Under the pieces are notes generated by a model. That model searched no databases. It was given only the letters and a program-made list of their open reading frames with translations, and had not been told where the DNA came from. 48,405 bases of DNA from Flavobacteriales bacterium (GTDB taxonomy: Bacteria > Bacteroidota > Bacteroidia > NS11-12g > UBA955), in contig CANHQZ010000014.1 in the NCBI GenBank assembly GCA_947463125.1, forward strand, positions 1-48,405. The letters are read 5' to 3'. The position numbers and the translations under genes were made by a program. Within the stretch, counting starts at the first letter, position 1; every line of letters begins with the position of its first letter. This document shows positions 7,866 to 17,092 of this stretch, one piece after another.

Positions 7866-9983
7866 ATGAGAAATATCAGTTTAGTTGCGCTTTCCGTGCT
7901 TTGTGTTGGTCTGGTTTCTGTTTCTGCAACCAAAGATGAGGGAATGTTTCCGCTCAACTACCTTGACGAAAAAGCATTGCAGAATGCCGGATTGAAACTA
8001 TCCACCCGAGAATTATTTGCACCCGGCGAGGTTTCCTTGGCCAATGCACTGGTAAAGGTCGGAGGTTGTTCCGGATCCTTTATTTCTCCTGAAGGCCTTA
8101 TTATCACCAATCATCACTGCGTTTACGGAGGTGTTGCCGATTTAAGCACTGCTGAAAATAATTACCTTGAAAATGGGTTTGTGGCGATGGACAAGAGTCG
8201 GGAATTGCCCATTCAGATGCCCTGTAGAATTACACAATCCTTTGAGGATGTGTCCGCACGGGTTTTGGCGGGAGTATCCAGAGATTTAAGTCCTTCTGCC
8301 AGAGCGAAGGCGATATCAGCAAACATCAAATCCATTGTGGATGAAGAGAAGTCTAAAAACCCCGACTTATCTGTTGAAGTCTCAGAAATGTTTGTGGGCA
8401 AAAGTTATATGCTATTTCGCTACCTCCTGATTCCAGACGTAAGGCTTGTATTTGCTCCTCCGGTTACCATCGGCCAATTTGGCGGTGATCTTGACAACTG
8501 GGAATGGCCACGCCATAATGGAGATTTTGGCATGGTGCGCGCTTATGTAGGGCCAGATGGAAAGCCTGCTCCCTACAGCAAAAACAACGTACCCTTCAAA
8601 CCTAAACGTCACCTAAAAATCAATGCCAATGGAACCAAAGAAGGGGATTTTGTTTTCATCATGGGTTATCCCGGCAGAACTTTCAGACATGAAAGTGCTC
8701 CCTACCTAAAGTTCCAGCAGGAAAAGCAGTTACCCTTGATTCAAAAATGGTATGCATCCTATATCAGGCAGATGAAAACCCTAAGTGAGGGGAATGAAGC
8801 CAAGTTTCTCGCTTTTGCCAAAGAAATTCAAAGCCTGGAAAACGTAGAAAAAAACTACCGTGGAAAGATGCAGGGACTTACCAGAACCGGCCTTGTTGCT
8901 CAAAAGCAAACCGATGAAATCGCAATGCACAATGCAGCAGTTAGCAACAATCAGGAATCCAGAAAAAATATTATACCCAGTTTAAATAAGATCTGGGATA
9001 GAAAGAGTGCTTTGGCTGAACAGCGCTTTAACTATTTGTTTCTAAGCAATCAATCTTCTCCGTTCTACGCTGCGCAGGCTATCAGAAGTTATGCCGGCTT
9101 CTACACCAATGCTACATCTCCAAAAGACAAACAGCAGGTTTTAAATGAATTCAGCAAGAACATGTTTCAGAACTATTCCATCATAGATAAAAACCTGGAG
9201 CTGTGGGTTCTTCAGGAGCTTTTACCGAGGATTAACGCTGCCAGAAAGGATAAAATAAAAATCAACGGAAAACTGGATTTGAAAACCTGGATTGGAACAA
9301 CACTGATAAAAGACAAACTCATGGATACCGGTTTTGTATTCAAAACACTGCGAACAAGACCCGAAAAACTGTTGCAATTTAAAAGTCCGCTAACCAGATT
9401 GTATGATGAATTATCTTCAGAAGCTTCAGGCATAGAGTCGGAATGGGCCCAGCTTGATCAGCAATTGAAATCCATTATGCCGGAATACCTGGACATGAAA
9501 GAAGAGTTCAAAAAAGGGCAATTTATACCCGATGCTAACAGCACACTCCGTTTAACCTACGGCTATATTAAGCGATACAAGCCCAATGATGCCGAAATAC
9601 ACCTTCCCTACACCACGCTGAAAGGGGTTTTTGAAAAAGCCAATACGGCACAGGATTACCGTCTACCTGCCGTAGTGGCAGATCAGCTTCGCATTAAGGA
9701 TGTTCCTGTAATATTCAGGGATAAGGAAACCGGGGAGGTTGCGGTGGCTTTTCTCTACAATCTGGATACCACAGGCGGAAACAGTGGTAGTGCCGTTCTG
9801 GATGCCGATGGCAACTTAATCGGTGTGAACTTTGACAGAAGTTTTACAGCCACCATCAATGATTATGCCTGGAATGATCAGTACAGCAGAAGTATTGGCT
9901 GTGACATCCGCTATGTTCTGTTTGTTGTTAAATACGTGGGAAAGGCTAACCATCTCTTAAGCGAAATGGGGATTTCTATCTGA
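7866..9983 (+). CDS. S46-family dipeptidyl-peptidase, DPP11-like (Asp/Glu-specific)
   Basis: S46 enzymes are periplasmic serine exopeptidases that remove dipeptides from imported oligopeptides. The ATG at 7866 gives a 705-aa protein with a signal peptide (residues 1-21). An upstream in-frame TTG at 7842 overlaps the promoter and was rejected. The chymotrypsin-like triad is visible: NHHC at 82-85, HNGDF with D220, and GNSGS with S640. R658 (NFDRSF) lies 18 residues after the serine, exactly the S655-R673 spacing of Porphyromonas DPP11, whose arginine selects acidic P1 residues. DPP7 has glycine there. No type IX C-terminal sorting domain is present, consistent with a periplasmic location. Confidence 0.93.
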   Translation: MRNISLVALSVLCVGLVSVSATKDEGMFPLNYLDEKALQNAGLKLSTRELFAPGEVSLANALVKVGGCSGSFISPEGLIITNHHCVYGGVADLSTAENNYLENGFVAMDKSRELPIQMPCRITQSFEDVSARVLAGVSRDLSPSARAKAISANIKSIVDEEKSKNPDLSVEVSEMFVGKSYMLFRYLLIPDVRLVFAPPVTIGQFGGDLDNWEWPRHNGDFGMVRAYVGPDGKPAPYSKNNVPFKPKRHLKINANGTKEGDFVFIMGYPGRTFRHESAPYLKFQQEKQLPLIQKWYASYIRQMKTLSEGNEAKFLAFAKEIQSLENVEKNYRGKMQGLTRTGLVAQKQTDEIAMHNAAVSNNQESRKNIIPSLNKIWDRKSALAEQRFNYLFLSNQSSPFYAAQAIRSYAGFYTNATSPKDKQQVLNEFSKNMFQNYSIIDKNLELWVLQELLPRINAARKDKIKINGKLDLKTWIGTTLIKDKLMDTGFVFKTLRTRPEKLLQFKSPLTRLYDELSSEASGIESEWAQLDQQLKSIMPEYLDMKEEFKKGQFIPDANSTLRLTYGYIKRYKPNDAEIHLPYTTLKGVFEKANTAQDYRLPAVVADQLRIKDVPVIFRDKETGEVAVAFLYNLDTTGGNSGSAVLDADGNLIGVNFDRSFTATINDYAWNDQYSRSIGCDIRYVLFVVKYVGKANHLLSEMGISI

Positions 9984-10052
9984 TTATTCCGGGGGTAATC
10001 GAAGTCATATAGAATCACACCACTGTATTGTTAATTTGTAATAATTAGATTA

Positions 10053-10361
10053 ATGGGATTATTTTCTTCCTTATTCGGAAAAAGAGAGAGTACTGATTTC
10101 AAAGCTCTTTTTGTGGAAGGAGCCATCATACTCGATGTTCGCACTGCTACAGAGTTTAATAACAGTCATATCAAAAATGCTAAAAACATAGCTGTTCAGG
10201 ATTTGTCAACACAGCTTTCCAAGCTTAATAAAAATAAACCTATTATCACCTGCTGTGCTTCAGGTATTCGAAGTGCCTCAGCTGAAGCCATATTGAAAAA
10301 GGCCGGTTTTAATGCATACAATGGAGGAGGCTGGCAATCCCTTCAAAACAAATTGAAATGA
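10053..10361 (+). CDS. Single-domain rhodanese-like protein
   Basis: A 102-aa rhodanese domain that probably carries sulfane sulfur on a cysteine. The fold markers are ILDVRTATEFNNSHIKNAKNI (from about residue 26) and the active-site loop with Cys68 and Arg73 (CASGIR, C-x4-R). The tail GGGWQSL matches the family end. The N-terminus, MGLFSSLFGK, is weakly hydrophobic and not a clear signal peptide. Its stop overlaps the thioredoxin ATG by 4 bp (ATGA), so the two are translationally coupled. Thiosulfate sulfurtransferase activity is plausible but untested. Confidence 0.9.
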   Translation: MGLFSSLFGKRESTDFKALFVEGAIILDVRTATEFNNSHIKNAKNIAVQDLSTQLSKLNKNKPIITCCASGIRSASAEAILKKAGFNAYNGGGWQSLQNKLK

Positions 10362-10663
10362 GTACACAAAGTTCATTTGAAGAACTGATAAATAGCAAAA
10401 TCCCTGTCTTGCTTGATTTCCATGCAACCTGGTGTGGTCCGTGCAAAACACTTGCACCCATTTTAGAACAAGTAAAACAAAACCTAGGGGACTCCGTCAG
10501 AATTATCAAGATTGATATAGACAAAAACAGATCCCTTGCAGAGAAGCTAAATATTAGCGGCGTGCCTACTCTAATGGTTTACCGGGATGGAAAACTTCTT
10601 TCAAGAAAATCCGGGGTTATGCCTTTACAGGATATTATTAGGATGGTCCAGTCAGGCGCATAA
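10358..10663 (+). CDS. Thioredoxin
   Basis: A 101-aa classical thioredoxin with no signal peptide, hence cytosolic. It has the WCGPC active site (Cys26, Cys29), a buried Asp20 (VLLDFHATWC) and the cis-proline at 70 (SGVPTLMVY). It overlaps the rhodanese gene by 4 bp, suggesting it reduces the rhodanese persulfide or shares its redox job. No thioredoxin reductase gene is nearby. The stop lies directly against a strong terminator hairpin. Confidence 0.94.
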   Translation: MSTQSSFEELINSKIPVLLDFHATWCGPCKTLAPILEQVKQNLGDSVRIIKIDIDKNRSLAEKLNISGVPTLMVYRDGKLLSRKSGVMPLQDIIRMVQSGA

Positions 10664-10691
10664 AAAAAGCATCCCTGAGGATGCTTTTTTT
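10662..10691. terminator. Bidirectional intrinsic terminator
   Basis: A 13-bp stem (10662-10674 pairs with 10679-10691; core AGCATCC/GGATGCT) with a 4-nt CTGA loop is flanked by A-runs on the left and T-runs on the right, so it gives a U-tail in both directions. It separates the rhodanese-thioredoxin operon from the convergent rplQ end of the ribosomal cluster. Confidence 0.9.
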
Positions 10692-10708
10692 TTGATTTAT
10701 AGTATCAA

Positions 10709-11371
10709 TTATTCTGGTTTGTTTTCTTCTTCTCCGCTGGCCTCATCGGTAGATGATTCTTCCGGGGAAGATTCTGTTGCAGGTGAAGTTTCTTCGGCAA
10801 TTGCAGTTTCTTCAGCCTGTACCTCTGCTGCAGGTGTTTCCTCAACAGTTACATTTTCAACAGGGGCTGATGTATCTTCAATCACTTCAGCTTCTACGAC
10901 CGGGGCTGACGCAACAGGCGCTGTTGTTTTAGCTGCAGGAGCTGAAGTCTTACTGCGTCCGCGACGTGTCTTCTTGGCATCCTTCTTGTCAGCTCCAAAT
11001 CCCTGGAAATACTCATTAAAGTCAACCAGTTCAATGAATGCCATTTCAGCGTTGTCACCCATACGGTTACCCACTTTAAGAATGCGGGTGTATCCTCCGG
11101 GTCTGCTAGCCACTTTAGTCCCCACTACTGTGAAGAGCTCTTTTACAGCTTCTTTATCTTTGAGGTAGGCAAATACTGTCCTTTGATTATGTGTGGTAGC
11201 ATCTTTGCCTTTGGTTATCAGCGGCTCTACGTAGGTTCTCAGGGCTTTTGCTTTTGCAAGAGTCGTAGTGATACGCTTATGGATAATGAGCGATGAAGCC
11301 ATATTGGCCATCAGCGCTTTACGGTGGGGTGCGGTGCGACCCAAATGATTTACTTTTTTCCCGTGTCTCAT
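10709..11371 (-). CDS. rplQ: 50S ribosomal protein L17 with long acidic tail
   Basis: L17 lies near the exit tunnel of the large subunit. Residues 1-~125 form the normal domain ([20 protein letters not shown] opening, [19 protein letters not shown] near 92). From about 130 the protein continues for some 90 residues of Ala/Pro/Glu/Thr/Ser-rich, strongly acidic sequence ending EEENKPE, after a basic patch (KKTRRGRSK). The total of 220 aa compares with about 120-130 in E. coli. It is the last gene of the ribosomal supercluster, 5 bp after rpoA. Confidence 0.97.
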   Translation of the reverse strand: MRHGKKVNHLGRTAPHRKALMANMASSLIIHKRITTTLAKAKALRTYVEPLITKGKDATTHNQRTVFAYLKDKEAVKELFTVVGTKVASRPGGYTRILKVGNRMGDNAEMAFIELVDFNEYFQGFGADKKDAKKTRRGRSKTSAPAAKTTAPVASAPVVEAEVIEDTSAPVENVTVEETPAAEVQAEETAIAEETSPATESSPEESSTDEASGEEENKPE

Positions 11372-11376
11372 TTCGC

Positions 11377-12369
11377 TTAGTCTTCGTTTAAGTTATACTT
11401 GGCGATTTCCATTCCGAAATGAAGTCCTTTGTCACGAACGAACTCTTCAAGCTCAGAAAGTGACTTTTTACCGAAATTACGGAATTTTAATAGATCGTCA
11501 ATGTGATATTGTACCAGCTCGCCGAGGGTTTTGATTTCTGCTGCTTTCAAACAGTTGTAAGCACGTACTGAAAGATCCAAATCGGCCAAAGGAGTCTTAA
11601 GAATCTTACGCATTTGCAGGAACCCTTCATCAACTTCTTCTACGGCTTTGCTGGCTTTAGATTCAGGCATGATGTTTTCATCGCTGAAAAGTACAAAGTG
11701 CTGAATCAAAATTTTAGCTGCTTCTTTCAGGGCTTCTTCCGGATGAATACTGCCATCGGTAGTTACCTCCATTACCAGCTTTTCGTAGTCGGTGCGCTGT
11801 TCTACACGGAAATCTTCTACGCTGTATTTTACATTTCTGATTGGTGTAAATATGCTGTCCGTAGCGATAAGACCAATGGGAGCATCTTTTACTTTGTTTT
11901 CTTCGGCAGGAACATAACCACGGCCTTTTCCAATGGTAAGTTCGAGTTCAAGATTAACAGTAGGTTCCAGGTTACAAACCACCAGCTCTGGATTTAGGAT
12001 ATTGAAAGAATTGGTGTAGCGACCTATATCACCTGCCAGGAACTGGTCCTTGCCTTTCAGGCTAATAAATATTTTCTCATTGTCATCGGTTGAAGAATTT
12101 GCCTTGAAGCGAACTTGCTTCAAATTAAGGATGATTTCCAGAACGTCTTCAACCACACCTTTGATGGTTGAAAATTCGTGGTCAACACCTTGAATTTTTA
12201 CTGAAGTGATAGCGTAGCCCTCCAGCGACGAGAGAAGAATGCGGCGCATGGCATTTCCGATGGTAACACCATAGCCTTTTTCAAGGGGTGAGAATTCGAA
12301 CACTCCATGAAAATCGGTGGCTTTGTTCATCACCACCTTATTGGGTTTTTGAAAAGGAATAACTCCCAT
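11377..12369 (-). CDS. rpoA: RNA polymerase alpha subunit
   Basis: The alpha subunit nucleates RNA polymerase assembly (N-terminal domain) and contacts UP elements and activators (C-terminal domain). The 330-aa product has the NTD motif [20 protein letters not shown] near residue 33 and the CTD block [18 protein letters not shown] near 268, with the arginine equivalent to the DNA-contacting R265 of E. coli. [12 protein letters not shown] follows. Length is normal. It sits between rpsD (23 bp) and rplQ (5 bp). Confidence 0.98.
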   Translation of the reverse strand: MGVIPFQKPNKVVMNKATDFHGVFEFSPLEKGYGVTIGNAMRRILLSSLEGYAITSVKIQGVDHEFSTIKGVVEDVLEIILNLKQVRFKANSSTDDNEKIFISLKGKDQFLAGDIGRYTNSFNILNPELVVCNLEPTVNLELELTIGKGRGYVPAEENKVKDAPIGLIATDSIFTPIRNVKYSVEDFRVEQRTDYEKLVMEVTTDGSIHPEEALKEAAKILIQHFVLFSDENIMPESKASKAVEEVDEGFLQMRKILKTPLADLDLSVRAYNCLKAAEIKTLGELVQYHIDDLLKFRNFGKKSLSELEEFVRDKGLHFGMEIAKYNLNED

Positions 12370-12392
12370 TTTTTGATTTGTTTTAAAAGGTT

Positions 12393-12998
12393 TTATTTAG
12401 AGTACAATTCCACGATGAGCTGTTCCTTGATATTCTCAGGAATTTCAGAACGCTCCGGGTAGCTTATAAACTTACCGGAAAGATCGCTTCCATCCCATTC
12501 AAGCCAATTGAAACGCTTGCGAACACTGCCGGCTGCATCAGCGATAACCTCCAGGGATTTGCTGCGCTCACGCACTGCAATAACATCACCGGGTTTTAGC
12601 TGATAGCTGGGGATATTAACTACAGAACCGTTCACAAGGATATGACAATGTCCTACAAGCTGGCGGGCAGCACGACGTGTAGGGGCTATGCCTAAACGGA
12701 AAACGGTATTGTCCAGACGGGCTTCGAGGAACTTCAGGAGGTTTTCACCGGTAATTCCTTTTTTAGCTGCAGCCTTTTTGAACAGATTTCTGAATTGTTT
12801 TTCAAGTAGACCGTAAGTGTATTTTGCCTTTTGCTTTTCAGCCAGCTGAACAGCATATTCGGACAACTTGGGTCTTCTGCGGCTGTTGCCATGCTGACCC
12901 GGACCATAGTTTTTCTTTTCCAAAGCCTTATCACGTCCGAAAATGGGTTCGCGGAAACGACGGGCTATCTTTGATTTTGGACCTCTGTATCTTGCCAT
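12393..12998 (-). CDS. rpsD: 30S ribosomal protein S4 (zinc-free form)
   Basis: S4 is a primary 16S-binding protein needed for small subunit assembly and decoding accuracy. The 201-aa protein shows [18 protein letters not shown] near residue 32 and the S4 RNA-binding domain ([20 protein letters not shown] near 90). The N-terminal segment lacks the cysteine cluster of zinc-binding S4 proteins. It lies between rpsK (25 bp) and rpoA (23 bp). Confidence 0.98.
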   Translation of the reverse strand: MARYRGPKSKIARRFREPIFGRDKALEKKNYGPGQHGNSRRRPKLSEYAVQLAEKQKAKYTYGLLEKQFRNLFKKAAAKKGITGENLLKFLEARLDNTVFRLGIAPTRRAARQLVGHCHILVNGSVVNIPSYQLKPGDVIAVRERSKSLEVIADAAGSVRKRFNWLEWDGSDLSGKFISYPERSEIPENIKEQLIVELYSK

Positions 12999-13023
12999 TG
13001 ATTATTATTCTTAGTGGTGAAAA

Positions 13024-13407
13024 TTATACCCTGCGGCGCTTTGGTGGACGACAACCGTTGTGGGGCATTGGGGTAATATCTGTGATTGATAACACTTCAA
13101 GACCGACGGTTTGCAGGTTACGGATAGCGCTGTCACGACCGCCACCTGGACCTTTTACAAATACATCCACCTTACGGAGTCCTGAATCAAAGGCTGTCTT
13201 TGCACAATCCAATGAAGCCATCTGCGCTGCATAGGGTGTGTTTTTCTTAGAACCTTTGAATCCCATTTTTCCCGCTGAAGACCAGGAAATAACCTGTCCC
13301 TCTGTGTTTGTTACAGATACAATTATATTGTTAAAAGTAGCATGGATATGAAATTGTCCATGCGGATCTACTTTTACTTTTTTCTTGGTTACTTTTTTCG
13401 TTGCCAT
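13024..13407 (-). CDS. rpsK: 30S ribosomal protein S11
   Basis: S11 forms part of the small subunit platform and the E-site mRNA path. The 127-aa product has [19 protein letters not shown] near residue 22, [15 protein letters not shown] near 87 and the typical ending [17 protein letters not shown]. It lies 11 bp after rpsM. Confidence 0.98.
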   Translation of the reverse strand: MATKKVTKKKVKVDPHGQFHIHATFNNIIVSVTNTEGQVISWSSAGKMGFKGSKKNTPYAAQMASLDCAKTAFDSGLRKVDVFVKGPGGGRDSAIRNLQTVGLEVLSITDITPMPHNGCRPPKRRRV

Positions 13408-13418
13408 TTCACTACTGA

Positions 13419-13796
13419 TTATTTGGTAGCCTTCTTCTTACCGGCTACGGTTTTACGTTTACCCTTTCTGGTACGGGCGTTGGTGCTGGTGCGCTGTCCG
13501 CGAACCGGCAATCCTTTACGATGTCTCAAACCGCGGTAGCAACCGATATCCATCAAACGCTTGATGTTCAGCTGTGTTTCACTTCTCAATTCGCCTTCTG
13601 TTTTGAGATTGTTTGTGATAAATCCACGGATTTTTGACAAATCATCATCATCCCAGTCATTTACTTTCTTGTCGCGGCTGATTCCGGAGTGATCCAAAAT
13701 TCTGGCTGCAGTGCTTGGACCAACACCATAAATGTAGGTCAGTCCTATAACACCTCTTTTGTTCTTGGGTAAATCTATACCTGCTATCCTGGCCAT
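13419..13796 (-). CDS. rpsM: 30S ribosomal protein S13
   Basis: S13 sits in the head of the small subunit and contacts the P-site tRNA and the large subunit. The 125-aa product shows [20 protein letters not shown] at the start, [13 protein letters not shown] near 23, [17 protein letters not shown] near 88 and a very basic end. It is followed closely by rpsK and preceded by rpmJ. Confidence 0.98.
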   Translation of the reverse strand: MARIAGIDLPKNKRGVIGLTYIYGVGPSTAARILDHSGISRDKKVNDWDDDDLSKIRGFITNNLKTEGELRSETQLNIKRLMDIGCYRGLRHRKGLPVRGQRTSTNARTRKGKRKTVAGKKKATK

Positions 13797-13802
13797 TTTC
13801 TG

Positions 13803-13919
13803 TTAACCTTGTCTTTGTTTGTACTTAGGGTTTTTCTTGTTAATAACGTACACCTTACCATTGCGGCGTACAATCTTGCAGTCAACACTGCGCTTTTTTA
13901 CTGAAGTTCTGACTTTCAT
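13803..13919 (-). CDS. rpmJ: 50S ribosomal protein L36 (zinc-free form)
   Basis: A 38-aa gene between infA and rpsM. The translation begins [19 protein letters not shown] and ends with NPKYKQRQG, a clear L36. It keeps only one cysteine, so the CxxC...C..H zinc site of the C-plus form is absent. It starts with ATG at 13919, 4 bp after the infA stop, and ends 6 bp before rpsM. Its position in the spc-alpha junction is canonical. Confidence 0.96.
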   Translation of the reverse strand: MKVRTSVKKRSVDCKIVRRNGKVYVINKKNPKYKQRQG

Positions 13920-13923
13920 ATCT

Positions 13924-14142
13924 TTACTTGTATCTGTATGAGATCCTTCCGCGGGTTAAATCATAGGGTGACATTTCTACCTGAACCTTATCACCGGGCA
14001 GGATTCTGATATAGTGCATTCTCATTTTGCCTGAAATGGTAGCAACAATTTCATGCCCATTTTGAAGCTTTACACGGAACATTGCATTAGACAACGCTTC
14101 CGTAATCACTCCGTCTTGTTTTATGGCATCTTGCTTTGGCAT
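13924..14142 (-). CDS. infA: Translation initiation factor IF-1
   Basis: IF-1 is a small S1/OB-fold protein that binds the 30S A site and helps IF-2 and IF-3 during initiation. The 72-aa product shows the expected [20 protein letters not shown] block near residue 11, [16 protein letters not shown] near 38 and the [14 protein letters not shown] end. It follows secY at 33 bp. Confidence 0.98.
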   Translation of the reverse strand: MPKQDAIKQDGVITEALSNAMFRVKLQNGHEIVATISGKMRMHYIRILPGDKVQVEMSPYDLTRGRISYRYK

Positions 14143-14175
14143 TTCAAAAGGGCTGCAAAAATAGTGATTTTTTTG

Positions 14176-15543
14176 TTAATAATCAACTTGGGGTGAATTG
14201 CCTGTAAAACGTCCTTTCAAACGGCCACTGCTCATCAAACCATCGTATTTTCTCATGAGAAGATAACTGTCGATTTGCTGAAGTGTGTCCAAAACAACAC
14301 CAACCAATATTAAAAGACTGGTACCACCAAAGAACTGACTGAATTCCTGATTTACTCCGAGATTACCTGCGGCTACAGGCAACACTGCTACCAGTGAAAT
14401 AAAAATGGCACCGGGGAGTGTAATTCTGCTGATGATATCATCAATGAAATTGGCAGTTTGCTTTCCTGGTTTGATACCGGGAATAAAACCGTTGTTTCTC
14501 TTCATATCATCGGCCATTTGCACGGGGTTGAAAATGATAGCGGTATAGAAATATGTAAATACCACAATCAGGAAAACCATGAGAGCATTATGACCAAAGC
14601 TGTTCGGGTTGGTTAGGCTCATCAGCCAGCCAGGTACGCCGCCTTGGTCATAAAATCCGGCGATGGTAGCTGGAAGAAACAATATGGCCTGAGCGAATAT
14701 GATAGGCATAACACCTGCTGCCAGTATCTTGATGGGAAGATACTGCCTAGCACCACCGTACTGACGGTTTCCTACCACGCGCTTGGCGTAATTGATGGTT
14801 ATTTTGCGGGTTCCCTGGGTCAAAAGGATTACACCCAGGATAATCAGAGCCCATATAACAAGCTCAATAAGGAACAATATGAAACTTGCACGCTGACCTG
14901 CAAATGCAAATTCAGAGAACAATGCGTTGGGGAGTCTTGCGATAATTCCCACCATAATCAGCAGGGAAATTCCATTTCCGAGACCTCTGTCGGTTATACG
15001 CTCACCCATCCACATGGTAAACATGGTACCTGCAGTCAGGAGAATTACGTTGGTAAAAATAAACATTCCTTGAGACATTGCATCACTGTTCATAAACAGT
15101 AGCGCATCCCGGTACTGAGGGTTACCAATAAACTGATTCAAATATCCGAAAGCCTGTACACCGGTAAAGGCTATGGTAAGAATGCGTGTATACTGATTGA
15201 TTTTTCTCCTGCCCTCTTCACCTTCTTTTTGGAGGCGCTGAAAAGCGGGTATTGCAATTGAAACCAACTGCATGAAAATACTTGCAGAGATGTAAGGCAT
15301 GATACCCAGAGCGAAAATGGCACCTCTGTTCCACGCACCACCGGCAAACGTATTGATCAAATCCAGAATATTGTTTTTGTTCTGGGTGTTCATGTTTATT
15401 TCAAGAACCGAACTGTCAATACCGGGCAGTATAACAAAAGATCCCAAACGATAAACTGTCAGCAAAAGAAAAGTGTAGACGATTCTTTTGCGCAATTCCT
15501 CGATAGACCAGATATGTTTTAAGGTTTCAATCAGCTTTTTCAT
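14176..15543 (-). CDS. secY: Protein translocase subunit SecY
   Basis: SecY is the protein-conducting channel of the inner membrane, partnered with SecE and SecG. The ATG at 15543 gives 455 aa; a TTG four codons upstream lies inside the rplO end and is less likely. Ten hydrophobic segments are expected and readable. Family blocks include YRLGSFVILPGI near 33, GIMPYISASIFMQL near 84, GNGISLLIM near 190 and the cytosolic loop NPVQMADDMKRNNGFIPGIKPG near 338. It lies between rplO (4 bp) and infA. Confidence 0.97.
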   Translation of the reverse strand: MKKLIETLKHIWSIEELRKRIVYTFLLLTVYRLGSFVILPGIDSSVLEINMNTQNKNNILDLINTFAGGAWNRGAIFALGIMPYISASIFMQLVSIAIPAFQRLQKEGEEGRRKINQYTRILTIAFTGVQAFGYLNQFIGNPQYRDALLFMNSDAMSQGMFIFTNVILLTAGTMFTMWMGERITDRGLGNGISLLIMVGIIARLPNALFSEFAFAGQRASFILFLIELVIWALIILGVILLTQGTRKITINYAKRVVGNRQYGGARQYLPIKILAAGVMPIIFAQAILFLPATIAGFYDQGGVPGWLMSLTNPNSFGHNALMVFLIVVFTYFYTAIIFNPVQMADDMKRNNGFIPGIKPGKQTANFIDDIISRITLPGAIFISLVAVLPVAAGNLGVNQEFSQFFGGTSLLILVGVVLDTLQQIDSYLLMRKYDGLMSSGRLKGRFTGNSPQVDY

Positions 15544-15547
15544 AGTA

Positions 15548-15997
15548 TCAACCAATCAGGTGAACAGATCCGCCGGCCTTCTCAATGGCAGACTTGGCAG
15601 TTTCACTGAACTTGTGGGCGTGAACTTCAACACCGGCTTTAATTTCGCCACGTCCAAGAATTTTAACCAACTCAGACTTTCCTACCAGGTGCTTTTTCAC
15701 CAAGAGTTCGTGATCAATTTTATTTACCTTGAGAGAATCAGCGAGTCCCTGGAGAACATCCAGATTGATGGCTGCATACTCAACGCGGTTGATGTTTTTG
15801 AAACCGCCTTTGGGTATGCGGCGCTGCAGAGGCATCTGACCACCCTCAAAACCAATTTTCCTGGAATATCCTGTACGCGATTGTGCACCCTTGTGACCTT
15901 TGGTTGATGTTCCGCCTCTTCCAGAGCCTTCACCACGACCAATTCTCTTTCTATTTTTGGTGGAACCTGCGGCAGGTTTTAAATTACTCAAATTCAT
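15548..15997 (-). CDS. rplO: 50S ribosomal protein L15
   Basis: L15 is a late-assembling large subunit protein. The 149-aa product starts MNLSNLKPAAGSTKNRKRIG, a near-universal L15 opening, followed by GRGEGSGRGGTSTKGHKGA and FEGGQMPLQRRIPKGGF near residue 51. It is 1 bp from rpmD and just upstream of secY. Confidence 0.98.
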   Translation of the reverse strand: MNLSNLKPAAGSTKNRKRIGRGEGSGRGGTSTKGHKGAQSRTGYSRKIGFEGGQMPLQRRIPKGGFKNINRVEYAAINLDVLQGLADSLKVNKIDHELLVKKHLVGKSELVKILGRGEIKAGVEVHAHKFSETAKSAIEKAGGSVHLIG

Positions 15998-15998
15998 G

Positions 15999-16181
15999 TT
16001 ACTTGGTGTTTTCTACTTTAATAAGATGGTTAACTGTGTTGATCATACCCTGAATCTGGTTGTTCAGTTCTACTTCAGCACTTGCATTGATTTTACGGAG
16101 ACCTAAGGCACGAAGCGTGGCTTTCTGGTTCTTGGGATATCCGATACCGCTCTTTACCAGTGTTATTTTAACTTTTCCCAT
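15999..16181 (-). CDS. rpmD: 50S ribosomal protein L30
   Basis: A 60-aa L30 with the VKITLVKSGIGYPKNQKATL opening, the LGLRKINASAEVE block and a final MINTVNHLIKVEN. It is the normal gene between rpsE (4 bp) and rplO (1 bp). The length is typical of the bacterial short form. Confidence 0.97.
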   Translation of the reverse strand: MGKVKITLVKSGIGYPKNQKATLRALGLRKINASAEVELNNQIQGMINTVNHLIKVENTK

Positions 16182-16185
16182 GACC

Positions 16186-16704
16186 TTATCCGTTAAATAC
16201 TTTTTTAAGATTAATATTTCTCATTTTGGCAACCGCATATGGGTCTCTCATGGTAGTAAGGGCATCAAAAGTTGCCTTTACCACGTTGTGAGGATTGGAA
16301 GAACCCTTGGACTTTGCAAGTACATCGGTCACGCCGGCACTTTCCAGTACAGCGCGCATTGCACCACCTGCAATTACACCGGTACCGTGTGCAGCGGGCT
16401 TCAGGAATACACGGCCACCACCGAACTTACCAGTCTGCTCATGAGGAACGGTTCCATTAATTACAGGAACTTTGATAAGATTCTTCTTGGCATCTTCAAT
16501 TCCTTTGTTAATGGCGTCCATTACTTCATTGGAGCGACCCAAACCATGACCTACTACGCCATTGCCATCACCCACTACTACGAGCGCGCTGAAGCTGAAC
16601 GTACGTCCGCCCTTGGTTACTTTGGCTACGCGATTGATTGAAACCACCTTTTCTGTCAGGGTTAACTCCCCGGGTCTCACACGCTTATTTATATTTTCAG
16701 ACAT
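16186..16704 (-). CDS. rpsE: 30S ribosomal protein S5
   Basis: S5 acts in mRNA unwinding and decoding accuracy at the small subunit entry site. The 172-aa product shows the double-stranded-RNA-binding-like N domain ([20 protein letters not shown] near 23, [18 protein letters not shown] near 46) and the C domain [20 protein letters not shown] near 109. It lies between rplR and rpmD. Confidence 0.98.
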   Translation of the reverse strand: MSENINKRVRPGELTLTEKVVSINRVAKVTKGGRTFSFSALVVVGDGNGVVGHGLGRSNEVMDAINKGIEDAKKNLIKVPVINGTVPHEQTGKFGGGRVFLKPAAHGTGVIAGGAMRAVLESAGVTDVLAKSKGSSNPHNVVKATFDALTTMRDPYAVAKMRNINLKKVFNG

Positions 16705-16723
16705 TTGAATGACTCTTTAATAA

Positions 16724-17080
16724 TTAAAATTCTAAACCTCCCTCGCGGGCTGCATCAGCCAGACTCTTTACACGGCCATGATACAGGTAACCGCCACGAT
16801 CAAAAACTACGGACTTTATACCGGCTGCAATGGCTTTTTCAGCAAGCTTCTTACCCACCAAAGCAGATTTTGCTACCTTGTTATCCTTCACCTCCTTGAT
16901 ACCATCCTCAGATGAAGATGCTGAACAAAGGGTTACGCCTTTACTATCATCAATAATCTGTGCATAGATATCTTTATTGCTGCGATAAACACTCAGGCGA
17001 GGCCTTACAGTAGTTCCGCTTATGCGTCCGCGAATACGGCTGCGAATCTTATTTCTTCTTTGTAAAACTGATTTTGACAT
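16724..17080 (-). CDS. rplR: 50S ribosomal protein L18
   Basis: L18 binds 5S rRNA and helps to place it in the large subunit. The 118-aa product has the basic [16 protein letters not shown] opening, [20 protein letters not shown] near 27 and a closing [20 protein letters not shown]. It follows rplF by 12 bp. Confidence 0.98.
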   Translation of the reverse strand: MSKSVLQRRNKIRSRIRGRISGTTVRPRLSVYRSNKDIYAQIIDDSKGVTLCSASSSEDGIKEVKDNKVAKSALVGKKLAEKAIAAGIKSVVFDRGGYLYHGRVKSLADAAREGGLEF

Positions 17081-17092
17081 GATTAATTAAAA

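Noticed and set aside
10587-11168. 193-codon Ser/Ala-rich plus-strand frame opposite rplQ
   Set aside because: It is the antisense of the L17 acidic low-complexity tail and spans the terminator.
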